Below are positions 12,101 through 27,100 of a DNA stretch of 64,000 nucleotides, piece by piece. The DNA lies in assembly GCF_018139145.2 (NCBI RefSeq), contig NW_026114224.1, positions 1,488,001-1,552,000 of the forward strand. The letters run 5' to 3'. The DNA is from Gymnogyps californianus. Taxonomy: Eukaryota; Chordata; Aves; Accipitriformes; Cathartidae. Within the stretch, counting starts at the first letter, position 1. Each line of letters starts with the position of its first letter. The translations under genes and the position numbers were made by a program. A model generated the notes under the pieces. The model was given only the letters and a program-made list of their open reading frames with translations, searched no databases and was not told where the DNA came from.

Positions 12101-15100
12101 AACAGCTTAAATCATTTATAGAACTAGAAATGAACGTGAAAGTTCATTTTTACTAGTATTTCTGAATTAACTTCAGGAAGCTTTTTACTGAAGCCAATTT
12201 TTGAATAAGGAAAAAAAAATGGGTTACTGGTACTTTGGCATTTATCATTGGCTATTTCAGCATTCCAGTAAGAGCTTCTGCATACTGAAAGCCTGGCTTC
12301 TTTTCTCATCCCATAGGAGCATCAGATCTGTAATCTGGTGCCAATCTACTAACACACATATGGTACAAGGGTCATCTCTCCTGGATCAAAAGCAGAAAAA
12401 TTCGGGTTGTGAGGAACAAACCCTCAAACAAATTTGAAAATCAGGACAATTAAACATGAGAAAGCAATTCTATAAAGGGTAGCTTATTATAAGGTTATTT
12501 ACATTCATGTCACTTCCAGCTTCACATTGACCCATCCAGGGAGATTTTGATTGTAATTAGAAAATAAATTTCTCCTTTAAGATGCCATCCACAGAAAACA
12601 CTTAGCCTTACAAGTCATCATATTTCCCCCTCTCATTACATGGTAACTGTGCCTTGATGTTTTTGGCACAAACTTGACCCCCTAAAGAAGACATGTAAGA
12701 ACGCACAAGGGGAACTCACACATACTTTACAGATTTTGAGTACAAGCTGTTGTTGGTCGCCTGGCTGGTATTCTCACTGCTTGAAGTTGATTCGAACTCT
12801 GGGAGTGCAGGCTCTGAACCAAACTCCAGAGCTCCAAACTGAACATTTAACCCTGTCACATCTGCTGATCCAGGCATCTCCACTGCAGAGGCAGGAATCT
12901 TAAAGGAGGAAAAAAAAAGCCATAATTCCTTTGCATGCACTATCTGTATTAAAGATATCAGTAACTGACACCCTCTCCTCCCTTAACTACAGGCTTCTTC
13001 AGTTACTGCCTCAGCCTTCGCTGCTAACTAGATCTGCGACAACCCCCCACTTTACATCACATAAATTAACTACATTCTTGTAACCTGAAATTAATTCATT
13101 GATTCTGTGCCCTGATCTGGAGCTGAAAGAGTAAGCCATACTATTCTACAATGTCATCTGTGTCCATCCCCCTTCAGCCAACATTCATCTTGTGGCTACT
13201 AAGTCAATCCAAAATCACTCAGCAACAGTCATTTTCCACACAGAGCAATCAGATATGTGCTTGGAAAAGACAACATCACTGTATTTTGGACCTAAAAACT
13301 ATCCAGCTTAATTTCCTGCTTTATAAACAAGAAATAGACCATGGTCTTTGCTCTCCTCCTCCCTAGCAACTTATATATAGAATAGAATCATAGAATCATT
13401 TAGGTTGGAAAAGACCCTTAAGACCATCGAGTCTAACCGTTAACCTAACACTGCCAAGTCCACCACTAAACCATGTCCCTAAAAGGTGTGTAGATGTGGT
13501 GCTTAAATACCTGGTGATGGTGACTCAACCACCTCCCTGGGCAGCCTGTTCCAGCGCTTGACAACTCCTTTTGGTGAAGAAATTTTTCCTAATACCCAAT
13601 CTAAACCTCCCTTGGCACAACTTGAGGCTGTTTCCTCTCATCCTATCCCTTGCTACTTGGGAAAAGAGACTGACACCCACCTCACTACAACCTCCTTTCA
13701 GGTAGCTGGAGATAAGAGCAATAAGGTCTCCCCTCAGACTCCTTTTCTCCAGACTAAACAACCCCAGTTCCCTCAGCCACTCCTCATAGGACTTGTTCTC
13801 TAGACCCTTCACCAGCTTCGTTGCTCTTCTTTGGACACGCTCCAGCACCTCAATGTCTTTCTTGTAGTGAGGGGCCCAAAACTGAACACAGTATTCGAGG
13901 TGCAGCCTCACCAGTGCCGAGTACAGGGGGACAATCACTTCCCTAGTCCTGCTGGCCACGCTATTTCCGATACAAGCTTTTGTATGTTTATATGTTTACT
14001 AAGGACAAGCCACCACTCAATTACCCACCTTGGATGCTGGAGTTATCCTCCGTTTTGGTGGTTTTATCTGTTTCTGCTGAGTTTGATGAGCAGTCACTGC
14101 CTGGTTATCCACAGATATAGTAGGGAGCTGTAACACTTTGCTAACAGCTGTAGAGGTGTCTACTGGCGATGGCTCATGGAGTTTTACCTGGGAGGAGAAG
14201 GACTCCAGCCCAGGAGGAGGAACAGGGACTGCCTGCGTTTGTTGTTGCTGTCGCTGGGTCAGCTGGCTCAGAACTGGGGATGGTTCAGGCTGGGATTTAA
14301 AGTCTGGTCAGCATTGGGAAAAAGAAATATCAAAATTAAAGCATTAAACTCTGCTCTTCATGCTTCTACTCTTTATGAAAGAATCTGGGTGACTTGACAC
14401 ACTCGACAGCTATGATTTTATAGAGTGTGCAAGTCTTTCAGACATCACACTAGTTTCACATTGAACATTACCACTGCAATAATAAGGCCAACATTTGATA
14501 TTCTCTACTTTAAACAAACAGCTGTGGGCAAGCATTATTTAGCTTTCTTCAAAAATATGAAAATAAACCTATCTATACAGTCACATAATATTATCACATA
14601 TTAGGCCTCAAAAACTGTTACGGATTATTTTAATCAAACAGTGCAAGCTTCACTGCAATTAACTGTGCCGATAAATTGTGATTACTTCCAAGGGGTCTGG
14701 AGTTGCAATTTAGAGGTATTATGAGTAAGGATTTCCTGCCCCTACAAAGGAGAAGATTTTCAACACAAATAGGAAGTCATCTACCATCTCAATCTGGCTG
14801 AAAGTCAAGAGACACTGGACACTGACAGTTTTTTTCCCAAGTCTTCCCCTTTCATATTTTTCAGATGCTGAAAGCCAGGCAGTGGATCAGAGCACTGGTC
14901 AACAACCATAAGAGATCCACAGCATTTGCAATGTGAAGGTTTTTTATTCAGTTGGTAAAGTGCATTAGAAAGCAACTTAAAATGTACGCAAACATTTTTT
15001 CAGAATTGCTGTGTGTAAAAGATTATAACTGCTACCAAATTGGCTGCTTATCTATCTGGAAACATATACACACACACACGAGATAGATATAAGAGCTATC

Positions 15101-18100
15101 ACTCTTCACAGTGAGAATACTGCTAGGAACTACACTGCAAAAAACCAAGTTTATGTCATTTTCACTGTTTCTACTAATTTTACTCAATTAAATGAAAATA
15201 CATTTGAAATTAAATGAAAATACAATTATGAATAGACAAAATGGGTAACCTACATCATTCTCAGCACACGTAGACTTCACACTAGGGATAGAACACTGAG
15301 ATGTAATGCACATTATGAAGAAATTATATAGTACTCATTCAAAATTCATGTAATGGTTAGAAGAGAAAAAATTGGGGAAAAAAGACAAAACATGGTACAA
15401 CCTTATACTCAGCTAGAAGCAGCATAGGCACAATGAAAATAAGTATTTTCCAGGATTTGTTGAGAAACAAAGTCACATCAAAATTCCACTTAAATATTCA
15501 AGCACATTAAATCAAAGATGTCATTACATGAAGGCTCAACAACTTCTAAAGATGCAATGACATTTATGGATAGGCTTAAGCCTATCAAAACTTAGTTCGT
15601 GATATACTCGTAATGTCTATTACCAGCAAGTAAACGTAACACAATGTTGTAACCAATTATATTATTAGGATTACATTTTTTAGAAAAAGCTTTTCATTTA
15701 AGGCCATTTTAAACTGTCATTGACATTAAGAAATCTTACAGGCTAACAAAGAGAGAAAGAGAGTGTCAAAGCACTTACCAAACTGATTAAGGACTGAGGA
15801 CTGAGTAATGGGTGGTTGTAGATCCCAGGATGATGTGGTAGTTGTGGCAGTGGTGGTAGAGCTACTATTGTTTTGTTGAGAAGTAAACTGACCCAAACTT
15901 GGAGATTTCAATTGGTCCAAGATTTGGGATCCAGTAGAGTTTGCCAATTTAGAGGATCCAAGTTCTCCAAAGCCAGAACAAAGAACTGCAGACTACCAAA
16001 AGACAAAAAAAGAAGAGGGGAAGGAGTGGAGTTAAGTATTTAATAAATAATTTGAACATAACCACAGGGTCAATGCCTACAGCTGCTATTTGGCAGCAAC
16101 CAAAACCTCTTCAGTCCTAGATTACTAATAATCCTCTCTGGTTATCACTGATACAACTTCCACCACTGATTGCAACAATACTGATTTACTTGAATCCATG
16201 CATCTCAAAATAGCATGTATTTACTAATAGTTGAACTGATTTTCAGAGAATAAATACAAGTGCCCAATTTCAAGCCCTCACAATTGACTCAGAAATAATC
16301 AGGTTTCCACAAAAAGCAGTCAGATATATGCTTGGAAATAACACATCATAGTTTTCTGGCATAGAAATCTTCACTATAAACAAGTGATTTCATCCTAAAT
16401 CAGCATGCAGTAAAAGCATCTGCTCTCTACTAAAAAATGAATACAAGTACTTCATGTAAACCGAGAAACAACTACTTAGCAAAACCAGAAAAAAAAAGTA
16501 ATCCTGCTTTTTGCGTGTGTGAATGGAAAGAATAGAATTATTAATTCCATTCCTTCAACATTTGCAACCTGAATTTTACAAATACTGAAACATCTCATGA
16601 AATGACCAGTACTGGAAAAGTTGTTTAACCTGAAATATTTACTCAAGAAGAATATTTAGAAAGCAGAAGATAATTTTACCAGACTTTGAGGAGAATAAGA
16701 GTTTACAGCACTGGAGCTGCCAGTTCCTGATGCCATCTGGGTGCTGTGCTGAGAATTTGTGAAGACTAGGGCTTGGCCAAAGGTCTGCTGCTGGGGAGCC
16801 TCAAATGAGTTGCCTTCTGTCTCTTGGGTAGAAGTCACAGGCTTTTGAAGCAGTGTTACCAAATCAATGCTGTAAGAAAAAGCAAAGTTTGGCTGGAATA
16901 AACATGATGATTAAGCTGCGTTGAAACTGAAGAAAGCACTAACAGTACTAAAGCTGCCATACTGGCAACAGAATTATTACTGATTAAGTCTTTTCAAATA
17001 TTGCTTGTTTGCCATACAAAAAGAGGTAGAAGAGAGGTTTTTGCCAGAAAGTAAAATTCTGCTAGCTGAAACCTTCCACTACAGTTAGAATATAAATTAT
17101 CTTTGCTCTCTTTTCAAACATTATCAAATTTATAACATCATGTATCATATAAATAACCTATATGATTAATATAACCAAGTAACTGGAGACAAGTCATAAA
17201 ACATACATTATGTTTGAGTGGATCCTGCCTGCAAGCCCATTATATATATTGATAATCCACATTCTCTGTATATCACACTATCCCTTTAAAAAGAGCAAGG
17301 GATCAAAGTCCTACCTCTGTATAGGGTGGGTATGAGGACAGTAAAGAATAAAGTTACACATGCAGCAATTGAGTGAATGTGTGATGACATGGAAGTCACA
17401 AGAGCAGCAGAAATAAAAGCTAAGTTTCTCAGATAGTAGGCACTTATCCAAAACTACTCTACCACACATACCTGAACAGGATGAGAAACATGAATTTTCT
17501 TACATTTAGCATGGCTTACTAACCCCTACCACATGTTTAGCACAGGTTTATCCAAGGAAAAGCAAAGCATTTAGACAATAAAAGAAATCTACTCCAAAAA
17601 TTCTGACTTAAGTTTATCCTAAATATACCGCAGGCTTGGGCTGAAGAGCTGCTTCCAGCACTTTCATTAGCATAGATTTCTTAATGCCCAAACCTTTCTT
17701 ATGGCAAGTAAAAAAAAACAAAATAAAAAAACACCAACAAAAAAACCCCACACACCCCACAAAAAACACAACGCACCAGAATTTGAGTTGATGAACTACA
17801 ATATTTTCTAACATAATTTGAGGGACATCCACTGGAAGAATATTTGTATTAGAACAATGAACATGTGAGCATACCACCTTTAAGAAGGAAAGGAAAGGAA
17901 TATAAACTGTAGACCAACTGACACCATGTCTCCTCCAGGTCACATCCATGTTATAAGGAAAATTTTGCTGCAGTCTGGAGTACAGCAGTACAGCTGTATC
18001 AGGATGTTTGGGACCATTAGGCCATCTAGTTTTCAGATCTCATGCTATCCAACTACCAAAGTCTTCATCACACAACTTTAACCTGCTCTTCTGGGACCTG

Positions 18101-21100
18101 AGGCTAATGCGGACAACTGATTCCACAACATCATTGGCCAGGCATTTGGTGAAGACAAAGGCAAGCAAAGGAAGGCAGCAACTACCATATTTTTGGTTCT
18201 CTATCTGAACTCTATATCATCAGTTAAGGCAAGTAATTGTGATGTTTACCAGGAAATTCACCTTCTTGCCAACACAAGCTTTTCTGTTAACATATTTGTC
18301 AAAGCACTACGTTCTGAACACTTTCTGCATCTACAGGCTTTCCATTTTCTGGACAGCAAAGCTAGAGTTTCCTTTTCAACAGCAGCAAACTTTTCTTCCC
18401 AGCTACTTTTGTTCCTGCCCGTAAGCTGTCTTTGTGCAGAAGACAGGGTCTTCTCAGTATTATGCTCGTGGATTTGGTAAGTTTGGCTCCACTTCCGTAG
18501 TCAATAATAGGTAACACAGGAACCCACAAAACCAACAATTTGCAAGCAAGGCTTTCGCAATTTTGAAATTAGCTTGACCAATCTCTGACCAGGGCTGCCC
18601 TGTGTTTTAGTCAACATTTTATATGTGCAAGCTAACATTGCTTCACCAAGCAGAAGGTTTTTAAGGTATAGGGAAACTGTGGAAGAAGAGCTTACCTTTG
18701 CCCAGGAGTCACATGATTCTCAGCTGGAACAGAGGAAGCAGTGAAGACTTTTGTTTCAGAAAGCTGAAAAAGAGGGAGAAGGGGGAAGGAAGGTATTTTA
18801 ATCATACACATGCTCACACTTCAGTGCTGCGACATCTGCAGAAATTCCATCTTTGTACTTTCAGATAAAAGTAAAGTCAAACTACCATTACAACCAGTTA
18901 TGCTGCAGCTCTGCTTAAAAAGACAAAAACACGTAGGTCAAACTTCAGCAAAGTCTTCTCCACAGAATCAAGTACCAATTTAATTAAAGTTAGGAAATTT
19001 GATCTACTGAACACACACAATGGTATACCAATGTAACTACATCAGTTTGGGCAATATTTTAACTGAAAAATATACCAGTAGAAAGTAATTAACATGACAG
19101 CTGGTATATCATCAGTGTAAAGATACCTTGTGCAGACATAATTTAGGACTCCATAGAGCAGCTCTGATAAATCTTGTCGCAGAAGTCTAACACATTGCAC
19201 CATTCCAACTCACTCATTTCGTGTATCCCTGTGTTTTACATTTCAGCTCACATCACCAGTGGAGGCAGGTTTGCACTCAGGTATGTACAGTGAACTAGCA
19301 TTCGTGGTTCCTTCTTGGCATTTCTGCTAGGGGCAGCAATAACATCTTAAACTAATTGCTCTGCGTGCATGAGTTTGAAAACAATAATAAAGGGAGAACC
19401 ATGTAATTGCTTATACTAGTATAACCAGTCAGGCCATCCACAGCAGAAAACTGTACTGCTTTTCACCATGCTGTTACAATATAGATAGATACTTGCACAG
19501 GTAACTGGGGAGGGTGAGCTGGTTGGTTGGGGTTTTTGGGGGAAAGAGGGTGATTTTGGTTTGTAGGGGGGTGGGTTGTTTGCTGTTTTTGTTTTGTTTC
19601 GTTTCATAGCTTTTCTTTTTAAAAAAATAGTAGTTAAACAGCTACAACTTCCTAGGGCTAATTCATTTCTATTGACAGGAATACTTGCAAACCAGAATAG
19701 GTCTTAAGCCAGTACAGGTTAGGTTTAACAAGATAGAGATATGCATGTATAATGGTTATATTTTAAATTAAATTTGCACAAAATCACCCTTAACTACTTT
19801 GATGTAGCTTTGTATTTAGACTAAAGAATAACTGACCTATTCAAACATTCACAATCCCTTTAGAATGTGACATTTGAATATAGCTCTTCCAGGAAATTAT
19901 GCATTTTTAATTGCATACATTGCTAGCAGCCCAGTTTAAAGGACATCACGGACATGAGCCAATTTCATCTGCCATCCCATGGGCAGCTCTACTGAAAGCA
20001 CGTATATCCCTGAATGCGGTCATCTGATTGGGATTCTCCTATGAAACACTGTTGATTTAAGCAGGACGCAGAAGGGCTTGACTGGGAGCAAATCACTTAC
20101 CACTCAGAAGCAAAGTTCAAATGTTTCATGTGCTCTCCTAGCACCCACTTATGTGCAACACACTGTGTCATGAAAAAATGAATACCACCACAGTTCCTCC
20201 CTCCATTTCCTTCCCTTCCCTTGCTGCCAATACAACGTACTTTAATCCCATCTTTCTGGAACACAACTCTGTCCTGTGCATAATGCTGCCAGCCCACAAC
20301 TCTATGTACTGACCAAAACAAAGAAAGAAGATTCAGCTCAAGCATATTTGCAATTAAAAAGGCTGTTTCTCTATTGTTCAGCCCTTTCCCCACCGTACGT
20401 GTTATTTTAGAATGTGTACTATACTTTTTGTAGTGTTATGAGACTCCTGCATTATATGGCACAAGGAGGTCAGCTAATGGCATGAGCAGCAGCCTATGGT
20501 CTGCAATCCCTTGATTAAATATTAAATTCTTGTAATGTCAACAGTTTCTTATGCTCACGTAACCCAGGATAAGACTAACCGTGGCCAAAACACTGATGAA
20601 TCCTGAAAACTAAGCAAATCGAGGAGCCTGAAGATGTTTGTGACAACACAAAAGCATGCTTGACATATGAGAGAGGAAATGTTCTCTTCAAGTGAACCAG
20701 CATGCAAAACACAAGTCTCCAGCTACCAGCTCGGCTACATTGAAGTTTACACTACACCCTGTGGCAAACTCACTGCCACAAGCTCCAATCAAGCACCTAA
20801 TTCAGAAGTCTGCTAGGATGGCAGGGGGGTTGGAACTACATGGTCTTTAAGGTCCCTTCCAACCCAAACCATTCTATGATTAGGGCATTTGTCAAAACAC
20901 ATACTTCGTGCAGCAGCAGCTGAAAAGTTTTATTACACAGATGTATTTAGTATTTCTTAGAAGTAGTATTATCGGCTCCTAACAAAGTTATTTACGCTCA
21001 TCATACGCTACACTTGCAAATCTTTCACTGAGGCTCTGGCATTTTCCCAGAACTGAACAAATGGTCATGAACCATTTGCAAGCATCGGCCTCACAAGGGT

Positions 21101-24100
21101 ATTTCCTCCACCTGCAGTGAAATGCCTGTGCTTTTCAGCTCCTGTTTCTACGATAAAAATCATTCTCCAATCACCAGACAATATATTTAACAACTGTGCT
21201 GGTTTTGGCTGGGGTAGAGTTAATTTTCTTCACAGTAGCTAGTATGGGGCTATGTTTTGGATTTGTGATTATAACAGTGTTGATAATACAGGGATGTTTT
21301 AGTTATTGTTGAGCAGTGCTTACACAGAGTCAAGGCCTTTTCTGCTCCTCACACCACCCCACCAATGAGGAGGCTGGGGGTGCACAAGAAGTTGGGAGGG
21401 GACACAGCTGGGACAGCTGACCCCAACTGACCAAAGGGATATTCCATACCATGTGACGTCATGCTCAGCATACAAAGCTGGGGGAAGAAGGAAGGGGAGG
21501 ATGTTCAGTGATGGCGTTTGTCTTCCCAAGTAACCGTTAGGCATGATGGAGCCCTGCTTTCCTGGAGATGGCTGAACACCTGCCTGCCGATGGAAAGTAG
21601 TGAATGAATTCCTTGTTTTGCTTTGCTTGTGCGTGCAGCTTTTGCTTTCCCTATTAAACTGTCTTTATCTCAACCCATGAGTTTTCTCACTTTTACCTTT
21701 CTGATTCTCTCCCCCATCCCACTGGGTGGGGGGAGTGAGTGAGCGGCTGTGTGGTGCTTAGTTGTCAGCTGGGGTTAAACCATGACACAACTAGCTACCA
21801 GCTCCTATGGCCAGTTGATAGGTGAGGAGAACAGGAAAATATACTCCAGCATCCTCATAAAAACTCAACATCAACAAACTGGAAATAACAAAACCTTATT
21901 ACTGTTTTGATATGATGTACTGAAGTTAAAGAAATTAAAACAAGTTCTCATGCTGCTTCCTGGTAAAGGAAACACTCCCACTAAAATACTTTTTTTTTTT
22001 TTTTAAAGTGTTGCTGTTGTTACAAATAAAAACTAAGACTACCAATATTGTACAGAAAATGTTTGCCTTCATCCACTTTCCAGCAATTTGTATGTATTCT
22101 ATTTCTCCCCTTCTGATAGTTTCTGTAGTTAAACTTTATTTTCTTTGGCCAGGAGAATACGATCACAATTTTAAGAGGAAAACCCAGAGCCATCTACAGT
22201 ACCTCAACATTTGTCTGGTCCTTCATTGTCCATGCCCTGAATATCCCTTTAACAAAATACAACCTCCTATTTTCACTGCAAGTAATTTCCACTCTATTTA
22301 AGAGCATGCTGACAACCTACTATACTTGCTCAATACTCACTACTAAAGATAAATACCAGACAGGACTATTAGATCACAAAAATCTAATCCTTCTCAGGTC
22401 AAACAACATTAAATTTCACTCACCTGCTCCTAACTTGTATCTGACTAGAGAACACCACATTTAAACAAAAATATTCTTCAGAAAAACACCTGGTCTTTAT
22501 CTGCAGACAGCAAATAAATCAGCTTCCTTGGTTGTTTTAATCATTAGTCATGCTGCTAGAATTGTTTATTATACATTTAAATGCATGGCTCCATTTTCCA
22601 GCCACAGGTTCATATTATGCCTTTTTCTGCTAGACTAAAATCAGAGTCCATTATATGCTAATAGAGTAACCTTTTCAGATTCAGTAAACTAAAAATCTCA
22701 CTCTCAAGCACCAATTCTATCAGTAAATAATTTTCAGCTATTTTCCACAACTTTTGTTTTGTAAAAGCAATGAATAATTGGATGCAGTACTTCAGAATCA
22801 AGTTCAGGAGAGTCCACATACAGAAATATAAATCAAGAATGATTAAGAGACAGTGAAGAGTGCCTACAGGCAAAAAGACTACAATAGCTTTTTTTTTGCC
22901 ACAGCATCAGCCCTTTAGGAGATTATGCTGAGCTGTTCTTTTTTCATCATCCACTACAATCCTGAAAATTTTTCAGTTGCTGCTTTCCAGAAAACAGCCC
23001 CTTGTTCTGGAGGTGTGCCTTTATTCCTATAAAACAAATGGGCACTTGGCTATATTAAAGCATTTGTCATTTGAACAGGTTAAGTCTAGCAGAGGTCCAG
23101 ATTTCTCTGCATGACTGGCTTACTTTTAATTGCCATTCCAATAATTTTTGGATTTCCCACACATTTTATTCAGCAGTGATTTTATTTTTACTTCCAAATC
23201 ATTGATAAAGACACCAGATGGCATCTGGCCTGGGACTGGATTCCTTTATAGCCCTCCTAGAAATGCCCACATTCAGTAAGGGTCCTCCTGCAAAAGATTT
23301 ATTGGCCGAAATTTGCAAGGCAGATTTTAATCCACTTAATGTGTTTTGTGATAGCATGTAATTATTGTTAGAACAAAAGATGTAGATCAAATCTCTTACA
23401 AGGACATATTTTATCTTCACAGTTAACTTGTAATTTACTTAAAGACCAAGATCAGGTTTATTTGAAGTGGACCTATTTTCCATAAAACTACACTGAATGG
23501 CACAAGCTGTATTCTTACACTTCTATTTTTTTTAAATCAGATGAATCAATTTTTCCTTTATTTTTTTCCCCAGGGATGTTTTAGGCTAATTTGTCTGCAG
23601 CTGGCCATTTCATTCACTCTTTCCAAACATCAGCACATGAACAACTTTCTCCTAGGTTACGGGGGTTTTTCCAGCACTCTAAAATTAATAAAAAAATAAC
23701 AACAGGCTAGAGATTTCATCTGCTGCTCTTTCAAGATTCATGTGCAAATTACTCAGGTTTAATAATTAATTAAAAAAAAAAAAATTCTATCCCTAGTCAG
23801 CATTGCTCAACACCCCTCCCTTACTACAAATGCTGTATTGTACCAGCAAACAGGGGTGAGAACAAGGCCATAAATTTTCACTATCCTTAGCCCTTAGTCC
23901 ACCTCTAGCATATACTGCAGAAATAGAGGACAGGTTTAAAAAAGATGCCAGCTTTTGATAGCAGTAACTGATACAGAAAACCTAGGAATTTTAGAGTTTC
24001 TTTTAATTTTCTCAAAAGACATAGACCTCTCATTAGGTAAGGACAGAGTTTTCATATCTGTTATATGACACATTCACATGTTATTCTAGGGATAACACTG

Positions 24101-27100
24101 ACATGCCACCCTACAGGAGGAGGCAAAAGGGATGACTTCTGAGACAATCTCTTACTCTTCTGAAAATAAACTTGAAATAATGGATGTTCCTATAAAAGAT
24201 GAAAAACTTCTTAAAAGCTAAGTTTTCCTTTCCATATTTCTTGCTACCTAGTTTGTTTTCTGAACTGCTTAAGCTTTAATATAATAACTGAAAACTTAAA
24301 ATCACAAATGCGATTTTCACACATGATGATCACAAATGCCAAATATTTTGCAGACATGAAGACACCTCTTGCCTGATAAAGAATGAGAACCAAAATTGTT
24401 GTAGTACTTTAGACAACACATCATGATGAAACAGGAATGAAGCAATTAAGTGCTAACTGCAGCATACTACTAACTCCTTTTTTTAATATTATGAACATGA
24501 AGTAGACTAAGTGAAACAATTATGCAGTTTTCAAACAAAAAGCATCAAATGAGGAGTCTAAAGTTGATAGTAAGCTTCAGCACTTAATTACATAAAAGTC
24601 TTGTGATAATATGGCTTTAAATCCCTACACAATAGTAGAGGAAAGTATGCGGTTAACACCCATCAGCACTGAGCAGTGGAGAACTATAATTCACAAATAC
24701 TTAATTTAGGATAAATTTTATTATCTATGTATTGTCCACCCAGCAATATAAATTAATATTTCTTGATTCAATTTTATTTAAAAAATAAGCTTATCTAAAT
24801 ATATCTATTTTAAACAGGAACTACAGCAAGAAACACAGTAAGAAATATTGCATGCATACAGCAAAGTATTACTTCAAACATTTAGTTTTTGAAGACAACA
24901 CAGAAACTCTGAAAAAGGTAAATAATCAGTCTATCCAACAAGGTACACTTACATCTTCATTCCAGTCTTCTGCTGTCCATTCTTCTATTGAGTTTTTCCA
25001 CGCTCCTATTGTAATTTGGGGAAGGAAAGAAAACAGTTACAAGCTAAAAGCACAATGTCGTATTTCAACCCTTCTGCTTTATAAGCAATCCTGTTTTCAT
25101 TATTAGTGGAAAACAAAGCAAGGAGATAGTGGTTGGAAACATGGGAAGCTCTAGAAAATTGGTCTGCAGGTTTAAAATTTTGGGAGGGTTTTTTTTTCCC
25201 CTTTAATTTCTGATTTCAGGAATTTCTTAGCCACTATGGTACCAGACAATTTGCATGAATGCATGTCTGCAACCAGTGATTAATCCCAAACATTGGAAGA
25301 ACTTCCTCCTATGTCCCCAATGACAGTAAGAGGTTACTCAACCCTCCCATGGGATCTCCCAGTTTCATGCACAAATTCATACAGAGCCTGAACAAAACAC
25401 AACCACAATACCTGCTCCGACATCCATAATCCTACTTTCAACATATTCAATTCAAGACCTAAGCTATGCCTCTGGAGACTCCTTTCCAACCCTGTTAACT
25501 CTCTCCTCAGGGCAGAACAATCCCAATCCCTTCCCCTAATAGAGCAATTTTATTTTAAAACATATATAATTCATATAACGGCAGCAGAAGAGTCAATAGG
25601 CTTCCACTGTAGCTGCAAAACACTTCTTCCCGTAACTTGTGGCAGAGTTTATTTGGTGAACACTGGAGCACAGTGCGCAGTCCACAGCATGTGGCAATGG
25701 GAAAACTACAGGAAACGATCCTACGGATGCAAAAACCTGATCCCTTCCATAGGAAACAGCAGGCACAGACATGCAAGAGCAATAAAGGGACTGAAGGCCT
25801 TGCCCACCAGTGTAAGCATAGGGAAGGTTATCCCAGCAACAACCAAAGCTTTCATTTAAACTACATAACCACGAGCAAAGAAAATACCAGCAGTAAAGTT
25901 CCTGCTACCATCACCTTTGATCAAGTACAAAAGCAAAAGAACTACTACTTTAATCATCTCCTTTTACTTAACCAGGAACCCTCTGAGATACATTCATCCA
26001 GAAACAAGCCCCCTGAAGACAGCATCAAATACAGTTTGTACTAATGCCATCACTACATTAGTGCATTCTTTTGTACACCTTTACAAAGCAGCGTCTTGGG
26101 CAGAGGAGGGTCGAATGGCACTAATCCAGTGAGGCGAACAGGCCTACCACGAAGATATATACACAGTGGGGAGAAGAGAGGGGGTTTATACCTTGGAATC
26201 CAAAATTATTTGGCAGGTCCTAAGCAAGGTAACATCTGCTCTGTGTTGGCTCTGTGGAGCAATATAGAGTCGCCTGAAACATCTCGTGCTCACATTTTAC
26301 CAAACAGCCCCTAACGAGGGGGTTTCTACATGCTGCAAAATATCGAGGTACTTGAAAAATAACTAATAATCATATCCAAGCACAGCAAAATTACTACAAT
26401 GCCTCAAATTTCTAGACTAATCCACACATTTCCACAGAAATTTTGGAAAGGAGGAAAAACCCAATGAGCAGCATTTTTTAAAGAAACGGTTGATTTTCTT
26501 TCCCTTCTCCTGACCAGCACAGGATCCCTTCCTCTGATATTTCTTCTTTAAAGAAATACATCCTGGTATTTGCCCTGCTTATATTTATCTCCCATCAGTC
26601 AGAGCAAGGCCTGCCTCTGTAGAAGACAAACCTCATGTTGGTGTCAGAACTCTAACAACAGAGCTTGGAGTCTGCTAAAACAAACACAAAAAGAGCTCAG
26701 ACAAATCAAGCCCAACTCTTGAGTATCTCCCACCACCTTTGGGAGACCAAACCTATTTAGAATAATACTTGGGACATTTTCCTGACATTCAATTTAAACT
26801 TTTACCTGTTGCTCCTACTTATGACCATGGTTCTGTGAGCTTACTCTTTTTAAATACTGAACACAACCCTTCACCCTTTTATTAGTTTACCCAAGCTAAG
26901 TTTATTATTGTTGCTTATTAACACTCTACCTTCCCAACTCAATCCTTCCAGCCTCAGTTATTTCACTGCTCTTCTCTCCATTAAATTCAGTTTGCTAACA
27001 CCTTCCTCCTATTGATGGGATTCTAAGTCTGATCTTGCCACAAGTGTATCAATTTCCTTTTAGTCCAAAATCCACCTCGGCATTATTGCAACTCCATATA

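Larger units (their letters stand above)
18764..24952 (-). other. UBAP2 intron c8-c9
   Basis: Holds a CR1 3' fragment (20818-20881) and an old solo LTR (21195-21787). Otherwise nothing recognised. Confidence 0.85.

Noticed and set aside
13525..13959. 144-codon open frame on the minus strand as an independent gene
   Set aside because: It is the C-terminal remnant of CR1 ORF2 in a 5'-truncated LINE copy.
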